Shown piece by piece: positions 24,277 to 31,899 of a stretch of 40,471 nucleotides of DNA. Both the position numbers and the translations under genes were made by a program. The stretch is from the NCBI GenBank assembly GCA_910585075.1, contig CAJUED010000034.1, positions 1 to 40,471 on the forward strand, given 5' to 3'. Every line of letters starts with the position of its first letter. Position 1 is the stretch's first letter. The stretch comes from an uncultured Lachnospiraceae bacterium. GTDB taxonomy: Bacteria; Bacillota; Clostridia; Lachnospirales; Lachnospiraceae. Under the pieces are notes generated by a model, which had not been told where the DNA came from, did not search any database, and worked only from the letters and a program-made list of their open reading frames with translations.

Positions 24277-25050
24277 ATGGAAAGAATCAGGGGAATTAGC
24301 GGAAGTACATTAAAAATCATAGCAATGGTATCCATGGTGATTGACCATGTGGGAGCGGTTTTGGTTTGGCCGCTGCTGTTGCAAAATGCAGGCGGCCTGA
24401 TTTTCAGGATGGATTTTTCATCGGAATATATAGGCGAAATGCTGCAATCCGGTTTTACAGGCCGGATTTATGTGCTTTATATGTTGATGAGAGGGGTAAT
24501 CGGCAGATTTGCCTTCCCGATTTACTGCTTTTTGCTGGTGGAAGGCTTTGAGCGGACTCATAGCAGAGGGCGGTATGCCGGCCGTCTTTTTTTGTTCGCC
24601 CTTATTTCAGAGATACCTTTTGATTTGGCTTTTTCCGGGGAAATGATTGACCGATTAAGTCAAAATGTATTTTTTACTCTTTGTTTGGGATTTCTGATGA
24701 TGTGGGGAATGAGGAAAATGGAGGAACTTGCACAAAATTCCCTGGCCAGGTGGGGCGGTATAGGGCTGTGCTTTCTGGTAGCGGTAAGTGTGGCGGAAAT
24801 CATCAGCTGCGACTATGGGGCGAGGGGAATCACTGCAATCGCCCTGCTGTTTCTTTTCAGAAAAAACAGGGCGGAGCAGATATTAGCCGGCTGCGCAGCC
24901 TTTTTATATGAAATTACGGCGCCGATTGGATTTGTTTTTGTGGCGATGTACAACGGACAAAAGGGGATGAAACTGAAATACATATTCTATCTGTTTTATC
25001 CGCTGCATCTGATGGTTTTGTATGTTTTGTTCCGAATATTTTCCCGGTAA
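24277..25050 (+). CDS. TraX-family integral membrane protein
   Basis: A 257-residue polytopic membrane protein of the TraX family (PF05857), named after the F-pilin N-acetyltransferase. The N-terminal STLKIIAMVSMVIDHVGAVL is the family signature with the IDH motif. RGVIGRFAFPIYCFLLVEGF, ISEIPFDLAF and QNVFFTLCLGFLMMW follow. Eight or so helices are expected. No pilus or conjugation gene is nearby, so this is one of the many chromosomal TraX-like proteins of Firmicutes, probably an acyltransferase of unknown acceptor. ATG 24277 lacks a strong Shine-Dalgarno sequence. A tandem repeat precedes it and a type III repeat follows. Confidence 0.9.
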   Translation: MERIRGISGSTLKIIAMVSMVIDHVGAVLVWPLLLQNAGGLIFRMDFSSEYIGEMLQSGFTGRIYVLYMLMRGVIGRFAFPIYCFLLVEGFERTHSRGRYAGRLFLFALISEIPFDLAFSGEMIDRLSQNVFFTLCLGFLMMWGMRKMEELAQNSLARWGGIGLCFLVAVSVAEIISCDYGARGITAIALLFLFRKNRAEQILAGCAAFLYEITAPIGFVFVAMYNGQKGMKLKYIFYLFYPLHLMVLYVLFRIFSR

Positions 25051-25072
25051 TGATAAGTCGGAGGTCTCCGCT

Positions 25073-25149
25073 TCCGTGGGTGGCGAGTCAGGTATTGTGC
25101 ACAGTTAGATACGAAGCACATCTGAGCACTTGACGAATGCTGTGGGGGG
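25073..25149 (+). repeat. Dispersed structured intergenic element (type III), copy D
   Basis: A more diverged copy: CCGTGGGTGGCGAGTCAGGT at the left end and CTTGACGAATGCTGTGGGG at the right, which matches copy A in the GAGTCA..TTGACGAATGC framework. It lies just after the TraX-like stop and before the convergent flavoprotein gene. Confidence 0.5.
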
Positions 25150-25187
25150 GCTGCTTCAGATGCCGTCTGCATGGTGAGGATACCATC

Positions 25188-26249
25188 TTAGCAGGTCAGC
25201 TCCCTCATAAGCTCCTCCACAGTGGTCATCCGCACAAGTCGGCTGGCGTTTGCGCCGCAGAAAATGAGCCCGTTTTCCACATCCCCTTTCACGGCGCGGA
25301 TCAGGGCCTGGGTGATGCAATAGGGAGTCTGGGCCGGATTGCAGGCTGACAGGCACCGCAGACAGCGGGTTACGGCGCAGGGGCCTGACCGGATTTTTTC
25401 TAGAAAGCCATTGTGGATGGCCCGGCCCGGCATTCCCACAGGGCTTTTGATAATCTCAATGTTGGAAGCGGCCGCTTTCAAATAGGCTTCTTTAAATGCG
25501 GGGGCGGCGTCGCATTCTTTCGTCACCACAAAGCGGGTGGCAATCTGCACGCCTTTTGCGCCTGAGGAAAGGGCGTGTTCCACATCTTTTTTATCAAAAA
25601 TACCCCCTGCAATCACCACAGGGATTTGGCAGTTAAATTTATCCCCATAGGAATTTACCACTGCAATAATGTCCTTTATTTCTTTATCATAGGCCTGGGG
25701 GGTTAAGGTATCCAGTTCTTTTGGCGAAAATCCCAGATGTCCGCCGGCCATGGGCCCTTCTATGACGACCAAATCCGCCGTTCTTTGAAATTTTTTCTCC
25801 CAGAGCTTTAAAATGACTCTGGCCGCCTTGGCGGTTGAGACAATAGGGGCAATTTTTGTTTCCTGTTCATATCCTTTGATAAGACCGGGCAAATCCGCCG
25901 GGAGACCGGCTCCGCTGATGATTAAATCCGCCCCTGCCTCACAGGCGGCATGTACGTGGGCTCTGTATTCACTGGTGGCAACCATGATATTGACCCCAAC
26001 CAGCCCTCCCTTTCCACGTGCTTTTTCCTTTGCCAGGGCTATATGCCTTTTCAGTGCGCGGATATTGCTGCCGGGACAATCCGTATAAAAATCAGGCTCA
26101 TCGAAGCCTATCTGAGCGGCGGAGATAACGCCCACGCCGCCGGCAGCGGCCACCGCGCCTGCAAGGCCGGAGAGACTGACGCCTACACCCATACCGCCCT
26201 GTATCACAGGCAGTCTTGAAGATTTATTTCCAATTACCAAAGGTTCCAT
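25188..26249 (-). CDS. FMN-dependent nitronate monooxygenase / FabK-like oxidoreductase
   Basis: A 353-residue cytoplasmic flavoprotein of the NPD/2-nitropropane dioxygenase family, which includes nitronate monooxygenase and enoyl-ACP reductase FabK. Visible motifs are VIQGGMGVGVSLSGLAGAVA at the start, VGVNIMVA, ISGAGLPADLP, APIVSTAKAA, GPMAGGHLG (phosphate/flavin loop, with the His), IPVVIAGGIF and GVQIATRFV. A C-terminal Cys-rich segment (CAVTRCLRCLSAC) is typical of the longer clostridial members. The start is MEPLVIG at 26249, because GGAGG lies 7 nt upstream; longer frames would place the promoter inside the gene. The upstream TTTGATTATCAAA box at the transcription start hints at lipid-linked control. 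Exact substrate is uncertain. Confidence 0.88.
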   Translation of the reverse strand: MEPLVIGNKSSRLPVIQGGMGVGVSLSGLAGAVAAAGGVGVISAAQIGFDEPDFYTDCPGSNIRALKRHIALAKEKARGKGGLVGVNIMVATSEYRAHVHAACEAGADLIISGAGLPADLPGLIKGYEQETKIAPIVSTAKAARVILKLWEKKFQRTADLVVIEGPMAGGHLGFSPKELDTLTPQAYDKEIKDIIAVVNSYGDKFNCQIPVVIAGGIFDKKDVEHALSSGAKGVQIATRFVVTKECDAAPAFKEAYLKAAASNIEIIKSPVGMPGRAIHNGFLEKIRSGPCAVTRCLRCLSACNPAQTPYCITQALIRAVKGDVENGLIFCGANASRLVRMTTVEELMRELTC

Positions 26250-26302
26250 ATTTTCCTCCATTCCGAAGTAATTTTTTTTGATTTTACTTCTCCATTCAAA
26301 CT

Positions 26303-26354
26303 GTTTGATAATCAAACTATATACAATATACAACCATATCGCATTAATGTCAAC
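26303..26354 (-). promoter_or_regulatory. Promoter and FabT-like operator of the flavoprotein gene
   Basis: On the minus strand, TTGACA (plus 26349-26354), 18-nt spacer, TATATT (plus 26325-26330), then the near-perfect palindrome GTTTGATTATCAAAC (plus 26303-26317) at about +1. The box matches the TTTGATTATCAAA operator known for the MarR-type fatty-acid regulator FabT of streptococci. Confidence 0.65.
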
Positions 26355-26496
26355 AATAAATAGAATTGATAATTTCAAGAAGTGGTATTTAAAACTACTT
26401 ATAATGATGGCTCTCTTGGGTTTTCTGCCTGTTTATAAAATTTATAAAAAATAAGAAAAATTGTCGGGAAATATTTGTAAAATAATGGAATTGCTG

Positions 26497-26563
26497 TTGA
26501 CAGAGGAGAAATAAGATTTTATAATTGCAAATGGTTAACTAGTTAAATATTAATTAATTAATA
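26497..26563 (+). promoter_or_regulatory. Consensus promoter with MarR-type operator palindromes
   Basis: TTGACA (26497-26502), 17-nt spacer, TATAAT (26520-26525): a perfect sigma-A promoter. The palindrome TTAACTAGTTAA (26535-26546) starts at about +3, and a second, TATTAATTAATTAATA (26548-26563), adjoins it. The position fits autorepression by the MarR protein encoded next. Confidence 0.8.
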
Positions 26564-26634
26564 ATTTTACGGACAATTGACGCTGTGAGGGAACCCTATG
26601 GAGTATATCGGAGCGTCAAGCAGGGGGGAAGAAA

Positions 26635-27078
26635 ATGGAACAGGGGATACAACATCAAATTATGAATCTTTTTCGGCAGGCGGATCAGTCTTTTAAGCGG
26701 GCGGTGGGCAAAAAGGTGTCGGACACAGGGCTGTACAGAAGCCAGCACAGAATGTTGATGATACTGGGAAAGCACCCGGACTGTTTTCAGACGGAGCTTG
26801 CGGAAAAATTGGATATTTCCCCGGCGGCGGTGGCAGTGACGCTTAAAAAGCTGGAGCGGGCCGGGTATATCAGCAGACAGTGTAGTCCGGAGGATAACCG
26901 CATGAACCATGTGGTTATGACGGATAAAGGGAAGGAGGCAATTGATGTGAGTCTTGCGTATTTCAGGGAAATTGAGGATGCCATGCTCATGGGATTTTCC
27001 AGGGAGGAGATGGCTCTTTTGGAAAATTTCTTTCAGAGAATTATAGAAAACGGCGAGAACTATTACCACAGCTTATAG
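26635..27078 (+). CDS. MarR-family transcriptional regulator of the ABC exporter operon
   Basis: A 147-residue winged-helix regulator. Features are the N-terminal dimerisation helix (MEQGIQHQIMNLFRQADQSF), an RSQHRMLMIL segment, HTH QTELAEKLDISPAAVAVTL with KKLERAGYI, and the wing CSPEDNRMNHVVMTDKG, which keeps the Asp-x-Arg signature of MarR. ATG 26635 has GGGGGGAAGAAA upstream. It is first in an apparent operon with the two ABC half-transporters, and a perfect promoter with a palindromic site at +1 precedes it. By analogy with MarR-ABC exporter pairs it probably derepresses the pump on binding a toxic small molecule; the ligand is unknown. Confidence 0.94.
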   Translation: MEQGIQHQIMNLFRQADQSFKRAVGKKVSDTGLYRSQHRMLMILGKHPDCFQTELAEKLDISPAAVAVTLKKLERAGYISRQCSPEDNRMNHVVMTDKGKEAIDVSLAYFREIEDAMLMGFSREEMALLENFFQRIIENGENYYHSL

Positions 27079-27103
27079 CATTTGATTGAAACAGGGAGGG
27101 AAA

Positions 27104-27197
27104 GCGTGAAAGATTTTTCAAATCTTTCACGCCATAAGTTTGTGTCTGCGCTGCATCCACAAACTTGATATGCGCAAAAAGCAGCGCAGAAATGAGG
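27104..27197 (+). promoter_or_regulatory. Triple-hairpin leader with AGAAATGAGG ribosome site (type I, copy a)
   Basis: Three consecutive hairpins lie between marR and the first ABC gene. The first is a perfect 13-bp stem with a 3-nt loop (27104-27116/27120-27132). The second is AAGTTTGTG/CACAAACTT (27136-27144/27158-27166). The third is TGCGC/GCGCA (27171-27175/27184-27188), leading straight into GAAATGAGG, the Shine-Dalgarno. No T-tract is present. Confidence 0.6.
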
Positions 27198-27203
27198 TAA
27201 ACA

Positions 27204-28940
27204 ATGAAACGATATTGGAAGTATGTAAAGCCATATCTGCCGGCATTTATTTTGGGGCCGCTTTTTATGATTGTGGAAGTGGTTGGCGAAGTGGTGCTGC
27301 CCAAGCTTATGGCGAATATTATCAATGTGGGAGCTGCCCAGCGGGACGTGGGCTACATAGTCGGAATGGGAATTGCCATGATCCTCACCGCTCTTTTGAT
27401 GATGGCGGGAGGCATTGGCGGAGCCTACTTTGGTGCAAAGGCGGCAATCAGCTTTGCGGCGGATTTGAGAAGCGACGTGTTTGACAAGGTGCAGAAATTT
27501 TCCTTTTCAAATCTTGACCAGTTCAGTACCGGGTCGCTGGTAACACGTCTGACCAACGATATCACGCAGGTACAAAACCTGATCAACATGGCCCTTCGAA
27601 TGATGCTTCGGGCGCCGGGCATGCTGATAGGGGCGCTGATTATGGCGTTTATGATGAACAGCCAGCTTGCGCTGGTGGTTCTGGTGGTAATCCCTATCCT
27701 GGTGATTTTGATTGCCATGGTCATCAAAACCGCCTTTCCAAGATTTGATATTATGCAGAAAAAGCTGGATGGATTGAACTCCACCATTCAGGAGGTCCTG
27801 ACCAATGTCCGTGTGATCAAATCCTTCGTCCGGGGAGATTACGAGGAGGAGAAGTTTGGAAAAGCCAATGAAGAACTGAAGCAGTCAAGCCTGAATGCCT
27901 TTAAAGTGGTTATCCTCAACATGCCAATCATGATGTGCATGATGAATGCCACCACTTTGGGAATTGTGTGGTTCGGAGGAAAGCAGATTCTGGCGGGCTC
28001 CATGCCGGTAGGAGATTTGACGGCCTTTACCACTTACATTGTGCAGATCTTAATGTCTCTCATGATGCTGGCCATGGTTCTTTTGCAGAGCTCAAGGGCC
28101 CTTGCGTCCCTTCACCGTATCACGGAGGTTCTGGACACGGAGATAAACTTAACCGATGAAAACTGCATCCTTCCTGATAAGACCGTGGACGGCGGCAGTG
28201 TGGAATTTAAGAATGTAACGTTCAGATATTATAAAGAAAACAAAGAAGCAGTGCTCTCCCATATTAATTTTAAGGTGGAGAGCGGGCAGATTCTGGGCAT
28301 TATCGGAGGAACAGGCAGCGGCAAGACCACGCTGGTGCAGATGATCCCAAGACTTTACGATGTGGACGAAGGGGAAGTTCTTGTGGATGGAGTGAATGTG
28401 AAGGATTACTCCTTAAAGCATCTACGGGACGGCGTGGGCATGGTCCTGCAGAAAAATATTCTGTTTTCCGGGACGATCACGGAAAATCTCATGTGGGGAG
28501 ATGCCAGTGCTTCTAAGGAGGAGACGGTCCGGGCAGCCCAGGCAGCGCAGGCGGATTCCTTTGTCACTTCCTTTACGGATGGGTATGAAACCGAGTTAGG
28601 ACAGGGCGGCGTGAATGTCTCGGGAGGACAGAAACAGCGACTTTGTATAGCCAGAGCCCTCTTGAAAAAGCCAAGGATTTTGATACTGGACGATTCAACC
28701 AGTGCGGTGGATACGGCCACAGAAGCGAAAATCCGTGAGAGCTTTACAGGTACTTTAAAGGATACCACCAAGATTATCATTGCCCAGAGAATCACTTCCG
28801 TAATGGATGCGGACCAGATTCTTGTGCTGGATGAGGGAAAAATTGTGGGTCTGGGCAGTCACCGGAAGCTCCTTAAGGAATGCGAGGCTTATCAGGAAAT
28901 TTATTATTCTCAGATGGATAAGGAGGTGTGTGCGTCATGA
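27204..28940 (+). CDS. Heterodimeric ABC exporter, degenerate-site half-transporter
   Basis: A 578-residue half-transporter with a six-helix exporter domain (about 1-320) and an ATPase domain. Walker A is GGTGSGKTT (368-376) and the signature is the canonical VSGGQKQR. Walker B reads LILDDSTSAVD, with Asp497 where the catalytic Glu should be. The switch His is replaced by Gln528 (IIIAQRITSV). This is the classic degenerate partner of heterodimeric exporters such as BmrCD or TM287/288. The start follows ATGAGGTAAAC after the triple-hairpin leader. It overlaps the next gene by ATGA. With MarR upstream, a multidrug or toxic-metabolite exporter is likely. Confidence 0.95.
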   Translation: MKRYWKYVKPYLPAFILGPLFMIVEVVGEVVLPKLMANIINVGAAQRDVGYIVGMGIAMILTALLMMAGGIGGAYFGAKAAISFAADLRSDVFDKVQKFSFSNLDQFSTGSLVTRLTNDITQVQNLINMALRMMLRAPGMLIGALIMAFMMNSQLALVVLVVIPILVILIAMVIKTAFPRFDIMQKKLDGLNSTIQEVLTNVRVIKSFVRGDYEEEKFGKANEELKQSSLNAFKVVILNMPIMMCMMNATTLGIVWFGGKQILAGSMPVGDLTAFTTYIVQILMSLMMLAMVLLQSSRALASLHRITEVLDTEINLTDENCILPDKTVDGGSVEFKNVTFRYYKENKEAVLSHINFKVESGQILGIIGGTGSGKTTLVQMIPRLYDVDEGEVLVDGVNVKDYSLKHLRDGVGMVLQKNILFSGTITENLMWGDASASKEETVRAAQAAQADSFVTSFTDGYETELGQGGVNVSGGQKQRLCIARALLKKPRILILDDSTSAVDTATEAKIRESFTGTLKDTTKIIIAQRITSVMDADQILVLDEGKIVGLGSHRKLLKECEAYQEIYYSQMDKEVCAS

Positions 28941-30946
28941 AGCAGGAGAGACTTGAATATTTGCAGAGAAAGTATGAAAGCAGGCTGAACCCTGCAAAGG
29001 ACGTGGTCATGGCGCAGGCCCCGGGCGGAGGAAGGCCCGGGGGTCCCGGACCGGGACGGCATGGCGGCAGGGGTAACATGCCCGGCGGAAAGCCTAAAAA
29101 CTTACGTATGACCATTGGAAGGCTGTTTGCCTACATTGCAGGAGAAAAGTGGAAGCTGGCCATTGTATGTATCTGTGTGATTGGGGGCACTGTTGCCAAT
29201 CTGGCAGGGTCTTACATGCTCCGCCCCATTATCAACGGGCTTACCTCCGCAGACGGGAATGTGTCCACGCTCCTTCGGGGAATTATGATGATGGCGGCCA
29301 TTTACCTGGCAGGGGTTGTGGCCCAATACCTTCAACAGAGGATTATGATAGACGTATCCCAAAATGCGATCATGAAGCTGCGAAACGATTTGTTTCATAA
29401 ACTGCAAAAGCTCCCGGTCCGCTACTATGACACCAACAATCACGGGGATGTCATGAGCCGCTTTACCAATGATGTGGACGCCGTGGGGGAGATGCTCAAC
29501 AATACGGTGGTTCAGCTGATTTCGGGCACCATCAACATTGTGGGTACCTTTTCGCTGATGATTTACACCAATGTGTGGCTGACGGTAATCACCGTCCTTA
29601 TGATACCGTTGATGTTAAAAGCCGTGCAGCTGGTGGGGAGCAGAAGCAGGAAATATTACCGGGCCCAGCAGGCGGCCATCGGTACACTGAACGGATATAT
29701 TGAAGAAACCGTAACCGGACAGAAGGTGGTCAAAGTCTTTACCCATGAGGAGGAGGCCAGGGAGGAGTTTGAATATTTAAACGGAGACCTTCGGGGTAAA
29801 CAGATTAAGGCACAGTTTTTTGGCGGCATCATGGGACCGGTTATGGGAAACTTAAGTCAGGTAAGCTATTCTCTGACGGCCTGTATCGGCGGAATTTTAT
29901 GCGTGCTTAAAGGCTTTGACTTAGGCGGTCTTACGGTGTTTGTAAATTATTCCAGACAGTTTTCCCGTCCCATCAACGAGGTTGCCATGCAGGTGAATAC
30001 GATTTTCTCAGCCCTAGCCGGAGCGGAGCGGGTGTTTGCCGTCATGGACGCGGAGCCGGAGAAGGAAGATGCGGAGCATGCGGTCCTGATAAAGGAAGAT
30101 AAAAAGAATGAAAAGAGCTTTTACGCTATCCCCAAGTCAAGTCCTCTTGCAGGGCAGGAAGGATTTATGGAAAACGTGATCGGTCAGGATGGGGATTATT
30201 ACTATAAAGACGTAAAGGGCGCGGTTACCTTGCAGAATGTTACCTTCGGCTACAATCCGGATAAAACCATCCTGAAAAACATTTCCCTTTACGCCAAACC
30301 GGGACAGAAAATTGCCTTTGTGGGCTCCACAGGAGCGGGAAAAACCACCATCACCAATTTAATAAACAGGTTTTATGATATTGACGAGGGAAGCATTACG
30401 GTGGATAATATACCCATATCGGAGCTTGAGCGGGATTCCCTTCGGAGGAATATCGCCATGGTTTTGCAGGACACACATCTGTTTACCGGAACGGTCAGGG
30501 AAAATATCCGCTACGGAAGACTGGACGCCACGGACGAGGAAGTGGAGCAGGCGGCAAGGACGGCCAGCGCCCATTCCTTTATCATGCGGCTTGAGCATGG
30601 ATATGACACGATGTTAGAGGGAGACGGGGCAAACTTAAGCCAGGGCCAGAGACAGCTCATCAACATTGCAAGGGCGGCAATCTCCAAAGCCCCGGTACTG
30701 ATTCTGGACGAAGCCACCAGCTCGGTGGATACCAGAACCGAGAAACATATTGAAAAAGGCATGGACCGGCTGATGGCTACAAGAACCACCCTGGTAATTG
30801 CCCACAGGCTCTCCACCGTGCGAAACGCAAACGCGATTATGGTTCTGGAAAACGGGGAGATTATCGAGCGGGGCGACCATGACGACCTTCTTTTGCAGAA
30901 AGGACGTTATTACGAACTGTACACAGGACTCAGCGAGCTGGATTAG
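28937..30946 (+). CDS. Heterodimeric ABC exporter, catalytic half-transporter
   Basis: The 669-residue partner of the preceding half-transporter. Residues about 25-55 form a Gly/Pro/Arg-rich cytoplasmic extension (APGGGRPGGPGPGRHGG) before the first helix. A six-helix exporter domain follows, then an ~80-residue insertion/linker, and an ATPase domain with Walker A GSTGAGKTT (463-471). The signature is altered to LSQGQ (567-571). Catalytic Glu592 (LILDEATSSVD) and switch His623 (VIAHRLSTV) are intact. It thus supplies the competent Walker B/His while its altered signature faces the partner's degenerate site, as expected for an asymmetric pair. ATG 28937 is preferred to GTG 28928, which would sit one base from the AAGGAGG. 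Confidence 0.95.
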   Translation: MKQERLEYLQRKYESRLNPAKDVVMAQAPGGGRPGGPGPGRHGGRGNMPGGKPKNLRMTIGRLFAYIAGEKWKLAIVCICVIGGTVANLAGSYMLRPIINGLTSADGNVSTLLRGIMMMAAIYLAGVVAQYLQQRIMIDVSQNAIMKLRNDLFHKLQKLPVRYYDTNNHGDVMSRFTNDVDAVGEMLNNTVVQLISGTINIVGTFSLMIYTNVWLTVITVLMIPLMLKAVQLVGSRSRKYYRAQQAAIGTLNGYIEETVTGQKVVKVFTHEEEAREEFEYLNGDLRGKQIKAQFFGGIMGPVMGNLSQVSYSLTACIGGILCVLKGFDLGGLTVFVNYSRQFSRPINEVAMQVNTIFSALAGAERVFAVMDAEPEKEDAEHAVLIKEDKKNEKSFYAIPKSSPLAGQEGFMENVIGQDGDYYYKDVKGAVTLQNVTFGYNPDKTILKNISLYAKPGQKIAFVGSTGAGKTTITNLINRFYDIDEGSITVDNIPISELERDSLRRNIAMVLQDTHLFTGTVRENIRYGRLDATDEEVEQAARTASAHSFIMRLEHGYDTMLEGDGANLSQGQRQLINIARAAISKAPVLILDEATSSVDTRTEKHIEKGMDRLMATRTTLVIAHRLSTVRNANAIMVLENGEIIERGDHDDLLLQKGRYYELYTGLSELD

Positions 30947-30988
30947 TAGTTGCCGTACAATGAGCCGTCTCACAGAGTCCGCCGCGTA

Positions 30989-31072
30989 AACATTCCGGAT
31001 GGAAGTAAGTGTTTGTTTGTGCCGCTGAAGCGGTATGACGGAAAGAGCGTAAAAAGCAACGCAGAAATGAGG
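30989..31072 (+). promoter_or_regulatory. Structured leader with AGAAATGAGG ribosome site (type I, copy b)
   Basis: It contains AACATTCC/GGAA..TGTT (30989-31014), CCGC-TGAA-GCGG (31022-31033), and GCGT/ACGC around AAAAAGCA (31047-31062), then AGAAATGAGG (31063-31072). The last hairpin has the same loop as at 27176-27183 but with the closing C-G pair changed to T-A. Confidence 0.55.
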
Positions 31073-31078
31073 AAAACT

Positions 31079-31615
31079 ATGCAGAAAATACTGGTTGTAA
31101 TCGACATGCAGAACGATTTTATTGACGGAGCCCTGGGAACGAGCCAGGCCCAGGGAATTGTGAAAAATGTGGTGGAAAAAATCAAAAGCTATAAGGGGCA
31201 TCAGGTATTTGCCACCAGGGACACGCACGGCGATGATTATATGGAAACCCTGGAAGGCAGGCATCTGCCCGTTCCTCACTGCATTAAGGGGACAAAGGGC
31301 TGGGAGATTCAGGATGAGGTTGCAGCCGCCCTTAAGGAAGCGGGGGCACGGATGATTGACAAGGAAACCTTCGGCTCAAATGTCCTTACGGAGCAGCTGC
31401 GGGAGGCCGTGGGGGCGGAAGAAGCGGAGATTGAGCTGGCGGGTCTTTGCACGGATATCTGTGTAATATCCAACGGCCTTCTAATAAAGGCGGGGCTGCC
31501 GGAGGTTCCTGTGAAGGTGGATGGCGCCTGCTGCGCCGGTGTAACAATAGAGAGCCATGAGGCGGCGCTTACGACCATGAAAATGTGTCAGATAGACGTT
31601 TACTCCCGCGAGTGA
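31079..31615 (+). CDS. Isochorismatase/nicotinamidase-family cysteine hydrolase
   Basis: A 178-residue cytoplasmic hydrolase. The triad is visible: Asp in VVIDMQNDFIDG, Lys in HCIKGTKGWEI, and the nucleophilic Cys in LCTDICVISN. The His/Asp metal ligands of true nicotinamidases are partly represented (DTHGDDY), so nicotinamide amidohydrolase activity is possible but not certain. ATG 31079 is chosen because ATGAGGAAAAC precedes it; an in-frame ATG at 30950 would translate through the structured leader. It follows the ABC pair by 130 nt and may be cotranscribed. Its last codons (Ser-Arg-Glu-stop) lie inside a type III repeat element, so the C-terminus appears to have been set by the repeat. Confidence 0.92.
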   Translation: MQKILVVIDMQNDFIDGALGTSQAQGIVKNVVEKIKSYKGHQVFATRDTHGDDYMETLEGRHLPVPHCIKGTKGWEIQDEVAAALKEAGARMIDKETFGSNVLTEQLREAVGAEEAEIELAGLCTDICVISNGLLIKAGLPEVPVKVDGACCAGVTIESHEAALTTMKMCQIDVYSRE

Positions 31616-31671
31616 TGAGTTAAGTGTTCCGCTAAGCAGTAAAGTTGATGTTCTGTCAGCTTGTTGCGGGG
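31605..31671 (+). repeat. Dispersed structured intergenic element (type III), copy C
   Basis: Starts CCCGCGAGTGATGAGTTAAG and ends TTGTTGCGGGG, with pairing ends CCCGC/GCGGG. It overlaps the last three codons and stop of the hydrolase gene. The interior is diverged from copies A and B. Confidence 0.55.
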
Positions 31672-31725
31672 TATTTGATGGAAAAGCCTGAAAATATTAT
31701 AAGACAATCAAAATGGAAAGAAGAC

Positions 31726-31766
31726 TTGCTGGTTATAGGACAGACCTATAACCAGCAAAATTTTTT
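31726..31766 (+). terminator. Strong intrinsic terminator
   Basis: A perfect 14-bp stem, TTGCTGGTTATAGG (31726-31739) with its complement at 31745-31758, has a 5-nt loop and is followed by AATTTTTT. It ends the exporter-hydrolase transcription unit. Confidence 0.92.
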
Positions 31767-31771
31767 CCATA

Positions 31772-31801
31772 TTGTACAAAAGGGGAAAGGGGTGTTATAC
31801 T
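31772..31801 (+). promoter_or_regulatory. Promoter of the MetQ-type lipoprotein gene
   Basis: TTGTAC (31772-31777), 18-nt spacer, TATACT (31796-31801), about 100 nt before the gene. The leader holds a TGACAGC/GCTGTCA hairpin (31810-31840) but no recognised S-box or T-box. Confidence 0.55.
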
Positions 31802-31899
31802 TCTCCCAGTGACAGCAAAAAATAAGTCAGAGGCTGTCATATATTACAAAACAGATTACAGAGTCGTAAAGACGAACAAATCAGGGAGGAGAATGTATT

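Noticed and set aside
24024..24335. 103-residue minus-strand frame across the tandem repeat
   Set aside because: It overlaps the TraX-like start, is Pro/Arg-rich from the repeat, and has no ribosome binding site.
26250..26378. Upstream extension of the flavoprotein gene (minus)
   Set aside because: The added residues are encoded by the promoter and operator region; GGAGG sits just before 26249.
30950..31078. Longer N-terminus for the cysteine hydrolase from ATG 30950
   Set aside because: It runs through the structured leader, and the family starts at the VVIDMQNDF strand; 31079 has its own ribosome site.
31802..31899. S-box or T-box before the MetQ-type gene
   Set aside because: The leader has a short hairpin but no SAM aptamer blocks or T-box sequence.
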